Shown: positions 34,523-43,875 of the stretch, in pieces
Layout: each line of letters begins with the position of its first letter
Numbering within the stretch: the stretch's first letter is position 1
Assembly (NCBI GenBank): GCA_937967325.1
Contig: CALBSQ010000025.1
Span: 1 to 64,000, forward strand
DNA length: 64,000 nucleotides
Direction: 5' to 3'
Source: an uncultured Chloroflexota bacterium
Lineage (GTDB): Bacteria > Chloroflexota > UBA4733
The notes under the pieces: generated by a model
Databases searched by the model: none
Seen by the model: the letters and a program-made list of their open reading frames with translations, nothing else
Told to the model about the DNA's origin: nothing
Translations under genes and position numbers: made by a program

Positions 34523-35989
34523 TCAGTACGGCCGCATCCCCAGCGGCGTCTTCGCCAGCGGCTCGGCGCCGGCCAGCGGATCAACGAACGGGCTGGTCGC
34601 GATGCGCCCCTGGCCATCGAGCACGTGCGTGGCGCCGATCTCCGCCAGCCAGCCCTCCAGCCGGCCGCGTAGTCCGCTCCGCACCTCCGCCGTCGCCGCG
34701 TCTGCTCCCAGGTTCCTCCGCTCGTCGGGGTCGTGGCGCAGGTCGTACAGCTCCTCGTAGCCGCCATTGGGCAGCGCGATGTAGGTCCACTCGTCTGTGC
34801 GGATCGCCAGTTGGCAGTTCGCTGCCTGCCCGTAGATGCCAAACGCGGCGTCCCGCTCCTTAGTCCTGCCGGTGAACAGGTCGCGACCCTGCACCCCATC
34901 CGGGATGACAATGCCGCAGAAGCCCAGCACGGTCGGCAGGATATCCTCCAGCCCGACGTAGCGCCCAATCGTCCCTCGCGGCAACACGCGCCCCGGCGCC
35001 CGCATCAGGAAAGGGACGTGCCACGACGCCTGCCAGAAGATGCCCTTGAAGAAGAAGCCGTGGTCGCCGAGCAGGTCACCGTGGTCGGCGCTATAGATCA
35101 CGATAGTGTCCTCCTCGAGTCCGAGCTCTCGCAGCGCGTCCAGCAGCCGCCCCACGGAGTGATCGATCAACGCCACGTTGCCGTAGTAGAAGGCCACCGA
35201 GCGCTTCATCGCCAGGTCCGAGTACGTGTCCCAGCCATAACGCCCGCGCTGCTGGAGATACCAGGGCGAGCGGTCCGCCAGGTCCTCCGGCCCACCGCGC
35301 GGGTCCGGTACGCTGAAGGGACTGTACAGCCGGTCGTAGGGCTCCGGCGGGTCGTAGGGCGCGTGCGGCTTGGTGTAGGAGGTCCACAGGAAGAATGGGC
35401 GTACCGGCTGCTCCTGCCGCTGCCGTCGCAGCCAGGCGATCGACTCGTCTGTCGCCCAGGTGGTGTGATAGTGCTCCAGCGGCAGCGGCGACGTGCCCGT
35501 CCGCGCATCGTTGTTGCCGATGCCGTGGCCGCGCTCCAATCCCTCCCAGCCGGCCCGGCGCAAGTAGGCCTGGTAGTCGTCGCCGCCCTCGCGCCAATGC
35601 CGCCCTTCCTCCGACACCAGGATATGCTCGAACCCGTGCAGCGCCCGCCAGTCCGGCGAGAAATGCATCTTCCCCACTCCTTGCGTCCGGTAGCCCTGCG
35701 CCCGCAGGAGACCCGGCAACGTCGGCATCCCCTCCGGGATCGCCCCGCCGTTGCCGCGCACGCCCCAGGAAGCCGGGATGCGCCCGGTCATAATGCTGAC
35801 CCGTGCGGGCACACAGACCGGCATCACCGAGTAGGCGTTGGTGTAGGAGACGCCCTCCGCCGCCAGGCGGTCCAGGTGCGGCGTTCGCAGCACGCTCGGC
35901 CGGTGCGGAGCGGCGCCGGCATTCGCGCTCACCGCGTCGCCGCGGTGCTGATCCGCCGTGATCAGCAAGATGTTTGGCGTCCTCGCCAT
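34523..35989 (-). CDS. Type I sulfatase (arylsulfatase family)
   Basis: 488 residues; GGAGAAGGG precedes the ATG. The N-terminal metal strand ILLITADQHRGD, TPHLDRLAAEG and the modification motif Cys59-Val-Pro-Ala-Arg63 (CVPARVSIMTGR) are all present, as are a YSADHGDLLGDHGFF site and a GVGKMHFSP segment. Cys59 would need conversion to formylglycine. CxPAR in place of CxPSR is a known variation. There is no signal peptide, so it acts in the cytoplasm, probably on a sulfated sugar imported through SBP-5, whose gene lies 141 bases upstream. Confidence 0.92.
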   Translation of the reverse strand: MARTPNILLITADQHRGDAVSANAGAAPHRPSVLRTPHLDRLAAEGVSYTNAYSVMPVCVPARVSIMTGRIPASWGVRGNGGAIPEGMPTLPGLLRAQGYRTQGVGKMHFSPDWRALHGFEHILVSEEGRHWREGGDDYQAYLRRAGWEGLERGHGIGNNDARTGTSPLPLEHYHTTWATDESIAWLRRQRQEQPVRPFFLWTSYTKPHAPYDPPEPYDRLYSPFSVPDPRGGPEDLADRSPWYLQQRGRYGWDTYSDLAMKRSVAFYYGNVALIDHSVGRLLDALRELGLEEDTIVIYSADHGDLLGDHGFFFKGIFWQASWHVPFLMRAPGRVLPRGTIGRYVGLEDILPTVLGFCGIVIPDGVQGRDLFTGRTKERDAAFGIYGQAANCQLAIRTDEWTYIALPNGGYEELYDLRHDPDERRNLGADAATAEVRSGLRGRLEGWLAEIGATHVLDGQGRIATSPFVDPLAGAEPLAKTPLGMRPY

Positions 35990-36130
35990 CAGCCCTTCTC
36001 CTCCAATACCGCCGACCGCTGCCGGTGTCGACGACGTCTCCAGCCTGAATCGCCAACCGGGGCAACTCTGGACGCCGGGCGGCCGCCGGGGTCCGAGCTG
36101 GGATCCGTCGATTAACCGGGGGGCGGACTC

Positions 36131-37663
36131 CTACGGCTGCGCCAGGATGCCATTGACCTGCTGATTTATCGCGTGCAAGCCGTCGGCAACGGGCGCCTTG
36201 CCGGAGAGGATGTCGCCGCGCGCCTTGGTGTAGGCATTCCAGACGTCGCCCGAGTGTGGCGGGATCTGCACCGATCGCCCGGCCTGGCTGGCGATCTCGA
36301 CAAACTTCCCGATGCTGGCCGGTACCGGATTGGCCTTCAACTGGGCCGCCGTCCACCCCTGCAGCGCCACCAGCCGCGACGGCAGGTTGCCCGGGTTCAC
36401 GACCTGATCCGGGGTCTCGTTGAGTATCCACCAGCTCATAAAGTCCCAGGCCTCCGACTGGTGCTTGCTGAGCGGCGAGAGCCCGTGCGACGGCGCACCC
36501 TTGATGACCGAGAACTGCCCCGCCGGCCCCTTCGGAGGCATCGCGACATCCCAGTCCAGGGACTTGTACTGCTGGAAGGTCTGGACCTCGTAGGAGCCAT
36601 CGAGACTCATGGCCAGGTGGCCGGACTCGAAGGGACTCTCCGGGATATTGAAGACCTTCCCGACGTCGCTGGGTGTGCTGGCCTTGTACTTGTTCTTCAG
36701 ATCAACCCAGTACTGGTGCGCCGCGATGGACTCCGGCGAGTCGAACAGCCCCGTCTTGCCGTCGTCGCTGACCTCCTTGAAACCAAAGGAGTAGAGGAAC
36801 CCCTGCTCGAAGTAGTCGATGTCGAAGCCCCAGAAGGAGCTCGACTCGTCGGTGCCCGGCTTGGTCAGCTTCTGCGCCAGGTCCAGCAGCGTGGTCTGAT
36901 AGTCCAGATTGTCAGCCGGCAGCGCCAGCCCGGCGTTCTGGAACATGGTCTTATTGTAATAGAGCACGCCGACGGCAAGCATGGTCGACCAGGCCCAGTA
37001 GGGACCGGTGTTCTGCGGATACCGGCCCAGCTCCAGCGCCGCCTTAACGTAGTTGTTCAGGTCGATCTTGCTCCGCGCGATCAGCGGATCGAGCGCCAGA
37101 AGTACCTTCTTCTGCGCGAAGCTCTGGTTGTCGTCGAAGTCGACTTCGACAATGTCCGGAGGGTCACCGGCTGCCGTCTCGGCGATCATCTTAGTGATGT
37201 GCGTGCCCGTGCCCGAGGTGTAGTCGACCGTGATATCGACGTTCGGATGCAGCTTCTTGTATGGCCCGATCAGATGGTCATTGTACACCGCCTGGTTTGT
37301 CGGTCGGACCAGCCAGGAGCCGATGCGCAACGCCACCGAACCCGCCGGCGCCGCCGCGCTCGCGGCCGGCACGACCGACGCGGTTGAGCTTGCTGACGTG
37401 CTGCTTGCCACCACCAAGCTCGGTGCTGCACTGCTCGCCGCGACGCTCGTCAGCGGCGCCACGCTGCTCGTCGCCGTCCGCGCCGTGCTCGCAACCACGG
37501 CGCTGGAGGCGGTGACCGGCGCCGCGGCCGACGCCGACGTGCTCGATGCGCCGCCAGTTGCCGTCCCGCCGCAGGCGGCGATCAACGTCGCAGATGCCAA
37601 ACCGCTCAGCGATACCGCGCCGACGCGCAACAGCTTCCGCCGGCTCACCCGCTCGCTGGACAC
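36131..37663 (-). CDS. Extracellular solute-binding protein family 1, Tat lipoprotein (SBP-5)
   Basis: 510 residues from a GTG start with a strong site (AAGGAAGG). The signal has SRRKLLR (7-13) and lipobox Cys31. An Ala/Ser/Thr/Val linker of about 75 residues precedes the binding domain (LRIGSWLVRPTNQAVYND). Family-1 features include DPPDIVEVDFDDNQSFAQ and a C-terminal WDFMSWWILNETPDQ. It heads a leftward set with the sulfatase and esterase, so a sulfated or acylated glycan fragment is the likely ligand. It has no permease genes. Confidence 0.92.
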   Translation of the reverse strand: MSSERVSRRKLLRVGAVSLSGLASATLIAACGGTATGGASSTSASAAAPVTASSAVVASTARTATSSVAPLTSVAASSAAPSLVVASSTSASSTASVVPAASAAAPAGSVALRIGSWLVRPTNQAVYNDHLIGPYKKLHPNVDITVDYTSGTGTHITKMIAETAAGDPPDIVEVDFDDNQSFAQKKVLLALDPLIARSKIDLNNYVKAALELGRYPQNTGPYWAWSTMLAVGVLYYNKTMFQNAGLALPADNLDYQTTLLDLAQKLTKPGTDESSSFWGFDIDYFEQGFLYSFGFKEVSDDGKTGLFDSPESIAAHQYWVDLKNKYKASTPSDVGKVFNIPESPFESGHLAMSLDGSYEVQTFQQYKSLDWDVAMPPKGPAGQFSVIKGAPSHGLSPLSKHQSEAWDFMSWWILNETPDQVVNPGNLPSRLVALQGWTAAQLKANPVPASIGKFVEIASQAGRSVQIPPHSGDVWNAYTKARGDILSGKAPVADGLHAINQQVNGILAQP

Positions 37664-38037
37664 AACGCCTTCCTTTCCGTAGCGCCAGCGTGCCTGTCGG
37701 CATACCGCCGGCTCACTTCCCTTGAGGACGCTACGGAGCGATGCTAGTTCACCTGGGTTGGCCCGTCAACGTCCCAGATAATGCGAGGTGTGTCGTGGAG
37801 CTCGTTATCGCTGGCGAATGTCTGGGGAGGGCGTCCGCGAATGGCTCCCGACGCTGAACCGTCGGGCTAACCGGACCAACCCAGCTCAAGCTGGCTGGGG
37901 ACGCCTTCCGTCCGCGGACGTAGCCCGAGCCTGCTGCAGCAGGGTTGAAACTGTGAGCCTGCTGGTTCAGCAGCAGGCGCCGTCGCGCACGTCACCCCCT
38001 TTGGGACCTGCCGGCGGTGTCAACGTCGTATCACGCC
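37664..38037. other. Intergenic region with small hairpins
   Basis: 374 bases between the SBP-5 start and the GT4 stop with no supportable gene. It holds a palindrome CCTGCTGCAGCAGG near 37930 and an eight-base stem GCCTGCTG/CAGCAGGC at 37957-37978 with a six-base loop. Either may terminate the GT4 transcript. No convincing promoter for SBP-5 was found. Confidence 0.5.
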
Positions 38038-39279
38038 TTACGAGCACATGGCTGCCAGGCTCCGCGCCACTACTTCCGTTGTGTAGGCGCGTTTGAACAG
38101 CGCATAGGCGTTCTGTGTGAGCGACTCGGCGAATGACTGGTCGCCCATCAGCCGCCGGCATTGTTCCGCGAAGGCGAGGGGGGTATCGCCCAGGAGCACA
38201 TGCTCATCGCCGCGCGCCTCGATGCCTTCGATGCCCATGGATGTGCTCACGACCGGTCGACCGTAGCGGAATGCCTCCAGCACCTTGATGCGTGTTCCTC
38301 CGCCAGCCCGGATCGGCACGACGACCGCGTCGGCCTCGCGGTACCAGGGGGCAACATCCGCCACGGCGCCGATCAGTTGTACCTCCGGGAGCTCCGCGAG
38401 CTGCCGTATGGCGGCGGTCGCGCCGGTTCCGACGATGGCGACCCGGAACGCCTGCTGGGCCGTCGCACGTAGGAGCGGCAACACTTGGACGCAGAGGTGT
38501 CGGATGGCATCTTCGTTCGGGTAGTACCCCAGCGTCCCGACAAAGAGGAGGGTAAATAGCCCGTCGCGGCGCTTGGGCGGGAGTGGCTCGGCCAGTGGGA
38601 GCGCGTTTGGCAGCACACACACGCGGGCAGGCGCGAGCCGGGCGAGCCCTTTCTGATCCCCCGGTGAGCAAACGTAAACACGATCGAAGTCTCGAAGCGC
38701 CTCGGTCTCCAGCAGCTCGCTGCGCTGGGCCTCCAGCTCCTCGAGTCGGGCCATGGCGGCGTTGCCGTTCAGACGGTAGAGCGCAGCGAGACGCCGGCGG
38801 GTGGACGATTCGACGTCGTCCAGGTCGAGATGGCGCTCCGGCGGGGGGGCAAAACGGTCAAAGTAGGGACGGGCAAATGGCGCCATGGCCAGCCGGAACA
38901 CATGCACGACGTCGAAGGGCACGCCCGGGAAGGCACGGATCGCTTCTTCATCTCCGTGGCCAGCAAGGGAACGCCGCGTTCGCAGGGCGTCGCCGAGCCG
39001 TTTCGGTAGCGACCGCGACGCTGACGGGGCTGGCCATGTTGTGGTGGTGCTGGTCGGCAGCACGACGGTGTCGCGGCACAGGCCGGCGATCTCGGCGGGG
39101 ATGGGGACGCCGTAGGGCGCGTAGAGTTGGACCACCACCAGTGAGACGCTGTAGCGCTGGGCCAGCAGTTGCAGCACCATACCGGCGCGCATGGCCAGGC
39201 CGTTGCCGCTCAATGCGGGGACGACCGGGCTCAGGTAGAGGAGGCGCGGCTTCGACGCCGTGCCAGGATTGCCGGCCAC
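38038..39279 (-). CDS. Glycosyltransferase family 4-like (GT-B fold)
   Basis: 413 residues. The N-terminal acceptor domain opens LLYLSPVVPALSGNGLAMR. The C-terminal donor domain has LLFVGTLGYYPNEDAIRHL, RVAIVGTGA and the signature GGGTRIKVLEAFRYGRPVVST with the catalytic-type Glu. It should transfer a nucleotide-activated sugar to a surface polymer or lipid. Its start lies four bases past the stop of the GT62-like gene, so both are probably cotranscribed and, with the gene at 40222, form a glycosylation cluster. Confidence 0.88.
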   Translation of the reverse strand: MAGNPGTASKPRLLYLSPVVPALSGNGLAMRAGMVLQLLAQRYSVSLVVVQLYAPYGVPIPAEIAGLCRDTVVLPTSTTTTWPAPSASRSLPKRLGDALRTRRSLAGHGDEEAIRAFPGVPFDVVHVFRLAMAPFARPYFDRFAPPPERHLDLDDVESSTRRRLAALYRLNGNAAMARLEELEAQRSELLETEALRDFDRVYVCSPGDQKGLARLAPARVCVLPNALPLAEPLPPKRRDGLFTLLFVGTLGYYPNEDAIRHLCVQVLPLLRATAQQAFRVAIVGTGATAAIRQLAELPEVQLIGAVADVAPWYREADAVVVPIRAGGGTRIKVLEAFRYGRPVVSTSMGIEGIEARGDEHVLLGDTPLAFAEQCRRLMGDQSFAESLTQNAYALFKRAYTTEVVARSLAAMCS

Positions 39280-39283
39280 GACG

Positions 39284-40144
39284 CTATTTCCTCCGGTGGA
39301 TCACCTCGAGTCGCGGCATCCCCCAGCAACAATGGCCCATGTCGCCCGCCATGATACCGAGCCCTTCTGTCTCGATCTCCCCCTCGATCTCGCCGGCGAT
39401 CTCGGGGCGGCGACCTTTCCTGATGCGGGGGTTGCCCCTCCCGTAGAAGAAGGCGGGATAGACCAGCCCGTCGCGGTGCAGGTCCGCCCGCACGAGCAGC
39501 ACGGTCCCACCAACCGCGTCCAGCTCGACCAGCTCCCCCTCCTCGCGCAGGTCGTCCAGGTGCAGCCGCCCGTGATCGCGCCAGCCGTTCCAGTCGAAGG
39601 TCTTGCCGCCGTAGTCGAGTACGCAATGCGGCTGCACGATGTCCTTCCCGACGGCCAGCAGGCGCTCGATGAGGTCGGGCGGATACTCGATCACGTCCAC
39701 GTCCAGCCAGAGTACCCAGTCCTCGTCGTCCAGCGCGTGGAAGAGCAGGTGGTTGCGGCTCCTGGCCAGGATGGTCCGTCGCTTCACCTGGATCGACGGC
39801 AGCCACCTCGGCACGGCCGGCGAGAGGAGGTAGCCGAAGTCCTTCTTCCACAGCCCGACGCGCCGGAAGTCGGCATTGAGCCCACGCTGACGGCGCTGGA
39901 GCGCCTGGAACGTGCCGTCTGTGCTGTCGCTCTCGAGGAAGCCGAGGGAGATCAGGGCGTGGGGATAGGTCAAGCGGGCGATCCCCCGGCAATAGTCGTC
40001 GAAGCAGTCGGCGGCGTCCTTGACCGGCGTCAGGATGAGCACGGTAGGCCGTCCCAGTGCGGCCTCGGCGCGCCGGGCCGCGCGGCGGCGCGTCAGACCT
40101 CGAGGGAGCGGGAGGGCCCTCATCGCGGCATTTTCCCCAACCAT
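39284..40144 (-). CDS. Anp1/GT62-like glycosyltransferase
   Basis: 286 residues with a GT-A-type layout. VLILTPVKDAADCFDDY lies near the start, then FLESDSTDGTF, the Arg-Asn pair in RSRNHLLFHAL and the metal-binding acidic motif WVLWLDVDVIEYP. FFYGRGNPRIRKGRRPEI and CCWGMPRLEVIHRRK come near the end. The pattern is that of Anp1-type mannosyltransferases, better known from fungi. No membrane segment is visible. It is followed immediately by the GT4 gene. Confidence 0.75.
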   Translation of the reverse strand: MVGENAAMRALPLPRGLTRRRAARRAEAALGRPTVLILTPVKDAADCFDDYCRGIARLTYPHALISLGFLESDSTDGTFQALQRRQRGLNADFRRVGLWKKDFGYLLSPAVPRWLPSIQVKRRTILARSRNHLLFHALDDEDWVLWLDVDVIEYPPDLIERLLAVGKDIVQPHCVLDYGGKTFDWNGWRDHGRLHLDDLREEGELVELDAVGGTVLLVRADLHRDGLVYPAFFYGRGNPRIRKGRRPEIAGEIEGEIETEGLGIMAGDMGHCCWGMPRLEVIHRRK

Positions 40145-40221
40145 GCCTGGTCCTTCGCCGGGGTGTACAACCGCCCGGGGAGGTACGGAAACCCCGCCAC
40201 GGAAGCTGACATGCGCACGAT

Positions 40222-42453
40222 CTACCCGCTCCTGAACAGTCTGCGCAGCGCCTTGGTCATCCCTGACACGGGCGAGACCGCTGCGACCGGTACTCGCTTC
40301 CGATCCATGATATCCAGGATCGCGGCGGCCTCCCGGCGGATTACCGGATCGTCGTCCAGGATGGCGGTTTGGAGCGCTTGGCGTGCTTGCTCGCCTAGTG
40401 AAAGCACCCTATCCCAATCCCTGGGCTCCTCGCCGATCCACCGTTGGGCCAGCAACTGCTCGCGCGGGATGCCGTGCGGTCGAGGGGATGCAGCGTCAAA
40501 CCGGCTGAGGAGCGCTCCGGCCGCGGCTGCCCGGACGCGGTAGGCGGGGTCGTGCAGCAGCGCAATCAGATCGGCGTCGACGACTGGTCCGGAGAACCGG
40601 CTTAGCGACTCGGCGGCCGACTGGCGCACATCCCGGTCCTCGCTGCGTAACGCCCACTGCAGCAAGGGCACGGCATGCGCCTCGCCGGACCGGCCGAGGC
40701 TCCTCAGCAGGTAGAGCAGGACGAACTTGCGCGGTTGCTCCGGGAGCGGCGGCGCGACGCCCTCTTCTTCGGGAGGAACGTGTGCGGGGCCGAGCACCAC
40801 GTCCTGTTGCACAGTGCGCCCGTAGGGATGCCACTCGGTCGGATGCGAGTAGGGCAGCATGAGCACGCGGTAACGCTTGCCCAGGCAATAGGCGGCGTGT
40901 ACCATCCAGCCCTCCACGGTCACGACCAGGGCGGCAAAGCGAACGAAGTAGGTCGCGAGCCGCATCTGGTAGCTGGCGCGCGGCACGGTGTGGGTGCCGG
41001 CGTGTTGGTAGGTCACCGGCTCGGTCCAGCCGGTAGGGTCCGGCGCGACTACGACCTGTGATTGCTCCGATGGATCGAGCAGGCTCACGACGCGCCGGGC
41101 CTGGGCCGCGGCCCCCCACGGCGTCCCATTGGGGAGCAGGACCACGTAGAACCCTTCCGCGATCAGGCCGCGAAGCTGCTCGGACAGCGGCTCGGCCCGG
41201 CGGTCCACGTACCCCTTCAGCGGCTCGATCCCGCCGAACGGGCATACCAGCGCCACTGGGCGACGCTGGTGATTCTGCTCCACCAGCTTGGACCAGGCCG
41301 TCTCGGCGTCGGGGCAGGGCAGGCCGGCCAGGACCGAATCGGCCGGCGGGGGCTCCTCCCCGAAACGCAACGGCAGTCCGAGCTCGGCGATCAGCCGGCA
41401 GGTCGTCTCGTAGACGTTCTCGACCCGTTGCCGGTCGAGCCCAATCGCCGCTGCGTAGGACCGCGACTCCACATCGAACCGTTCAAACAGGAATCGATTC
41501 CACCGCTTCGACGATGCCAGGGAGAGGAAAGGCGCGCGTGACCGAGCGTGTGCACGAACACGAACCTCCAGCGCCACGTCGTAGTTCACGTCCGGCACGG
41601 CCGGCTCGAAAAAGTCGACCACGGCGTCGAAGGTCTCACCGAGCACCGTGCGGGTGGCGGCCCGGTCCTCGATGGGCACCACTCGGAGTCGCGAGTGGCC
41701 GTACAGATATTCGCGCTTGGTGATCAGCACAACCTCCAGCAGCGGGTTCCCACCCAGCAGCGATTCGAGCAAGGGGACGACGCGGACGATCTCATCGCCT
41801 TGTCCGTCCGAGATGTTCTGGACGACCAGGACACGCGCCTTGCCCCGTCTCAACCGCGGCGCAACCAGACGGCGCAGGGGGAATTGCGGGGCGGCGGCTG
41901 CCGCTGCCGCGTTCCGCACCTCCGCCTTCACGCTGGGCCGGCCGGAGAGATAGGAGAGCACGTACTTGAAGGAGGGGTGCCCCTGGTAGAGCCGGTGCAG
42001 GCGCTCGAGCAGGGGGGCCGTAACTCGCGTGGGGCAGGCGAAGAGCAGCCGCTCGATCGTTCGGTGCAGCAGGCGCGCCCGCTGCCCGGCCAGGTGTTCC
42101 TGCTCTGTCAGGGAGATGATCACTGCCAGGTCCAGGCGTGACACGGCCCAGAACGCGGCATATTCGAGCGACCCCAGGAGTGCATCGTAAGCGGCGGGCG
42201 GGCGGTCCGCCACGGCGAGCAGGGCCAGCAGGAGAGCGAGCGCGCAGGAAGCCGCCGGAGTAGTCAACAGGAAGTTGAGCGCTTCGGCGGCAGATCGGTA
42301 CAAAATGTCCGGCAGCGGTGGGCCGGCGATGAGCGCCTCAAGGGCGGAGGCCGTGTCGGGGCCGATCAGGTCGGGTCGCCAATAGATGACGGCCGCCAGC
42401 AGGCTCAGGGCCTGATCGTACACTTCGGCCGGCTGTTCCGACGCGCGGAGCAC
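40222..42453 (-). CDS. GT9-like glycosyltransferase domain with helical and HEAT repeats
   Basis: 743 residues from a GTG at 42453. The N-terminal 200 residues are helical (TPR/HEAT-like). The middle resembles heptosyltransferase-type GT-B folds (ARVLVVQNISDGQGDEIVRV, VALVCPFGGIEPLKGY, FYVVLLPNGTPWGAAAQ, VVTVEGWMVHAAYCLGK). The last 200 residues are HEAT repeats with repeated R-x-S/A-A-A (DRDVRQSAAESLSRF, AYRVRAAAAGALL, DPVIRREAAAILDIM). The start lacks a ribosome site and the same frame continues upstream as protein-like sequence past a TAG at 42502, so the true N-terminus is uncertain. Confidence 0.65.
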   Translation of the reverse strand: MLRASEQPAEVYDQALSLLAAVIYWRPDLIGPDTASALEALIAGPPLPDILYRSAAEALNFLLTTPAASCALALLLALLAVADRPPAAYDALLGSLEYAAFWAVSRLDLAVIISLTEQEHLAGQRARLLHRTIERLLFACPTRVTAPLLERLHRLYQGHPSFKYVLSYLSGRPSVKAEVRNAAAAAAAPQFPLRRLVAPRLRRGKARVLVVQNISDGQGDEIVRVVPLLESLLGGNPLLEVVLITKREYLYGHSRLRVVPIEDRAATRTVLGETFDAVVDFFEPAVPDVNYDVALEVRVRAHARSRAPFLSLASSKRWNRFLFERFDVESRSYAAAIGLDRQRVENVYETTCRLIAELGLPLRFGEEPPPADSVLAGLPCPDAETAWSKLVEQNHQRRPVALVCPFGGIEPLKGYVDRRAEPLSEQLRGLIAEGFYVVLLPNGTPWGAAAQARRVVSLLDPSEQSQVVVAPDPTGWTEPVTYQHAGTHTVPRASYQMRLATYFVRFAALVVTVEGWMVHAAYCLGKRYRVLMLPYSHPTEWHPYGRTVQQDVVLGPAHVPPEEEGVAPPLPEQPRKFVLLYLLRSLGRSGEAHAVPLLQWALRSEDRDVRQSAAESLSRFSGPVVDADLIALLHDPAYRVRAAAAGALLSRFDAASPRPHGIPREQLLAQRWIGEEPRDWDRVLSLGEQARQALQTAILDDDPVIRREAAAILDIMDRKRVPVAAVSPVSGMTKALRRLFRSG

Positions 42454-42636
42454 GCGCTCGCAGGCGGCGACGGTCGCCCGGCCGATCAGCCGCGGGGAAC
42501 CCTACGCCTCGATCGTGAGCACGACCAGCGCCGGATCGTCAGGGCGCGGTGCTTGGAGCAGGCGATCGGCGGCGTCGGGCGAGAGATCGGACGGCGTCGT
42601 TACCGGGACATCGGGTCGCACCGGCCGGCGCAACTG

Positions 42637-43623
42637 CTAGGTGGGGAAAGGAGTCGGAACGCCGAAGCGAGCGGCCGCTTCCTCCAGCGCGTGCTGGTGC
42701 CGCGCCCCCACGGGAATCCCCTCGACCGCGTACTCGCGCTCGCGCTGCCACTCCAACGTGCCGGGGAGTACTGCCGGCGTGGCCGCCGACATGGGGGTGA
42801 GCTGGTGCGTGAGCGCATGATACCGGTCCATCTCCGTCTTGAGCTGGTCGACCGGCAGGAAGCGCGCCGGATTGAGCGCGATGATCAGCGACCCCTGGTT
42901 GGCGCCGCTGTACGCTCTGACGGCCCTATCTTCCTCCATCGGCACGCCGGCAAGGAAGCCGCCCAGCGACTGGCAGACCATGCCCAGGCCGATGCTGCGC
43001 AGTACCAGTCCCGGCGCCAGCGCGAAAATCGCCGCCGCGTACGGCGCGCGGCCGTCGAGATCGTGGACGGCGCCAAAGTCCAACAGCAGCGGCGGCTCCT
43101 TGCCGGCCGGGACACCGAAGCTCATGGGCGAGCCGCCGGCCGCGGCGCGGACCGATTGACCGGTCGCGAGCTCGAGCTGATGGCCGGAGGTTACGTAGGC
43201 GACCAGGTCGGCGGCGACGACGATGCGCGAATAGATGCCCGCCGCGCCGAAATGGCCGTGGTTGCGGGTAACAGCGGCAGCGATGCCATGCTGCTTGGCC
43301 GAAGCGACCGCCCAGTGGGCCGCCTCGTAGGCCGGGAAATAGCCCAGGCCGCCATCACCGTCGAACGTCGCGGTCGCGCCCGGCTCCCCCACCTGCCGCA
43401 CCCGCGGGTGGCCGTTGAGCTTCCCCTCGGCGATCAAGACAGAGTAGGTGGCCGCCTGTCGCGTGCCGTGGCTGAATACGCCGCGCAGGTCGTTGGCGAC
43501 CAGGAGGTCGCCAAGCAACGCCGCTTTGGCGCCCTCCAGCCCGGCGCGCGCCATCAGCTCGACGACGAACTCACGCAGGCGCTGGGCCGGGACGCGGATT
43601 GCCTCAACCGGCGGAATGTTCAT
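42637..43623 (-). CDS. Malate/L-lactate dehydrogenase family oxidoreductase (LDH2/YlbC type)
   Basis: 328 residues; AGAGGAA lies upstream of the ATG. Family features are DLRGVFSHGTRQAATY near residue 45, the catalytic His region VTRNHGHFGAAGIY, PMSFGVPAGKEPPLLLDF and GLGMVCQSLGGFLAGV. Members reduce 2-oxo acids or oxidise 2-hydroxy acids with NAD(P) and are unrelated to classical LDH. The substrate is unknown; sugar-derived 2-keto acids are typical. It lies between the GT9-like gene and the SDR gene. Confidence 0.88.
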   Translation of the reverse strand: MNIPPVEAIRVPAQRLREFVVELMARAGLEGAKAALLGDLLVANDLRGVFSHGTRQAATYSVLIAEGKLNGHPRVRQVGEPGATATFDGDGGLGYFPAYEAAHWAVASAKQHGIAAAVTRNHGHFGAAGIYSRIVVAADLVAYVTSGHQLELATGQSVRAAAGGSPMSFGVPAGKEPPLLLDFGAVHDLDGRAPYAAAIFALAPGLVLRSIGLGMVCQSLGGFLAGVPMEEDRAVRAYSGANQGSLIIALNPARFLPVDQLKTEMDRYHALTHQLTPMSAATPAVLPGTLEWQREREYAVEGIPVGARHQHALEEAAARFGVPTPFPT

Positions 43624-43644
43624 GGGCGAATCGTTCCTCTCGAG

Positions 43645-43766
43645 TAGCTATCAGCCGTCAGCTATCAGCCATCAGCACGAGATCCAAGTTGCGCAGTAAC
43701 GTTGCAGGAGTCTGGCCGCGACTACGGCTCCCGTCCTGACACCTGATAGCTGACGGCTGATAGCTA
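43645..43766. repeat. Perfect 24-bp inverted repeat, REP/MITE-like
   Basis: 43645-43668 and 43743-43766 are exact reverse complements around a 74-base spacer. Each arm is itself built from repeated AGCTATCAG units, the style of short dispersed repeats in many bacterial genomes. It fills most of the 252 bases between the LDH2 and SDR genes. Confidence 0.8.
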
Positions 43767-43875
43767 TAATGCTCGCTATTATGGCACAGAAGCAGCACTT
43801 CTCGCTCCGGCTGCCGCTTCCCGCCCCGACACTCCTGACCGCCATTCCTGGCCCATTTGCTGAGTGTTATTGGGC

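Noticed and set aside
34733..37387. Long plus-strand open frames opposite the sulfatase and SBP-5
   Set aside because: Shadows of well-supported minus-strand genes.
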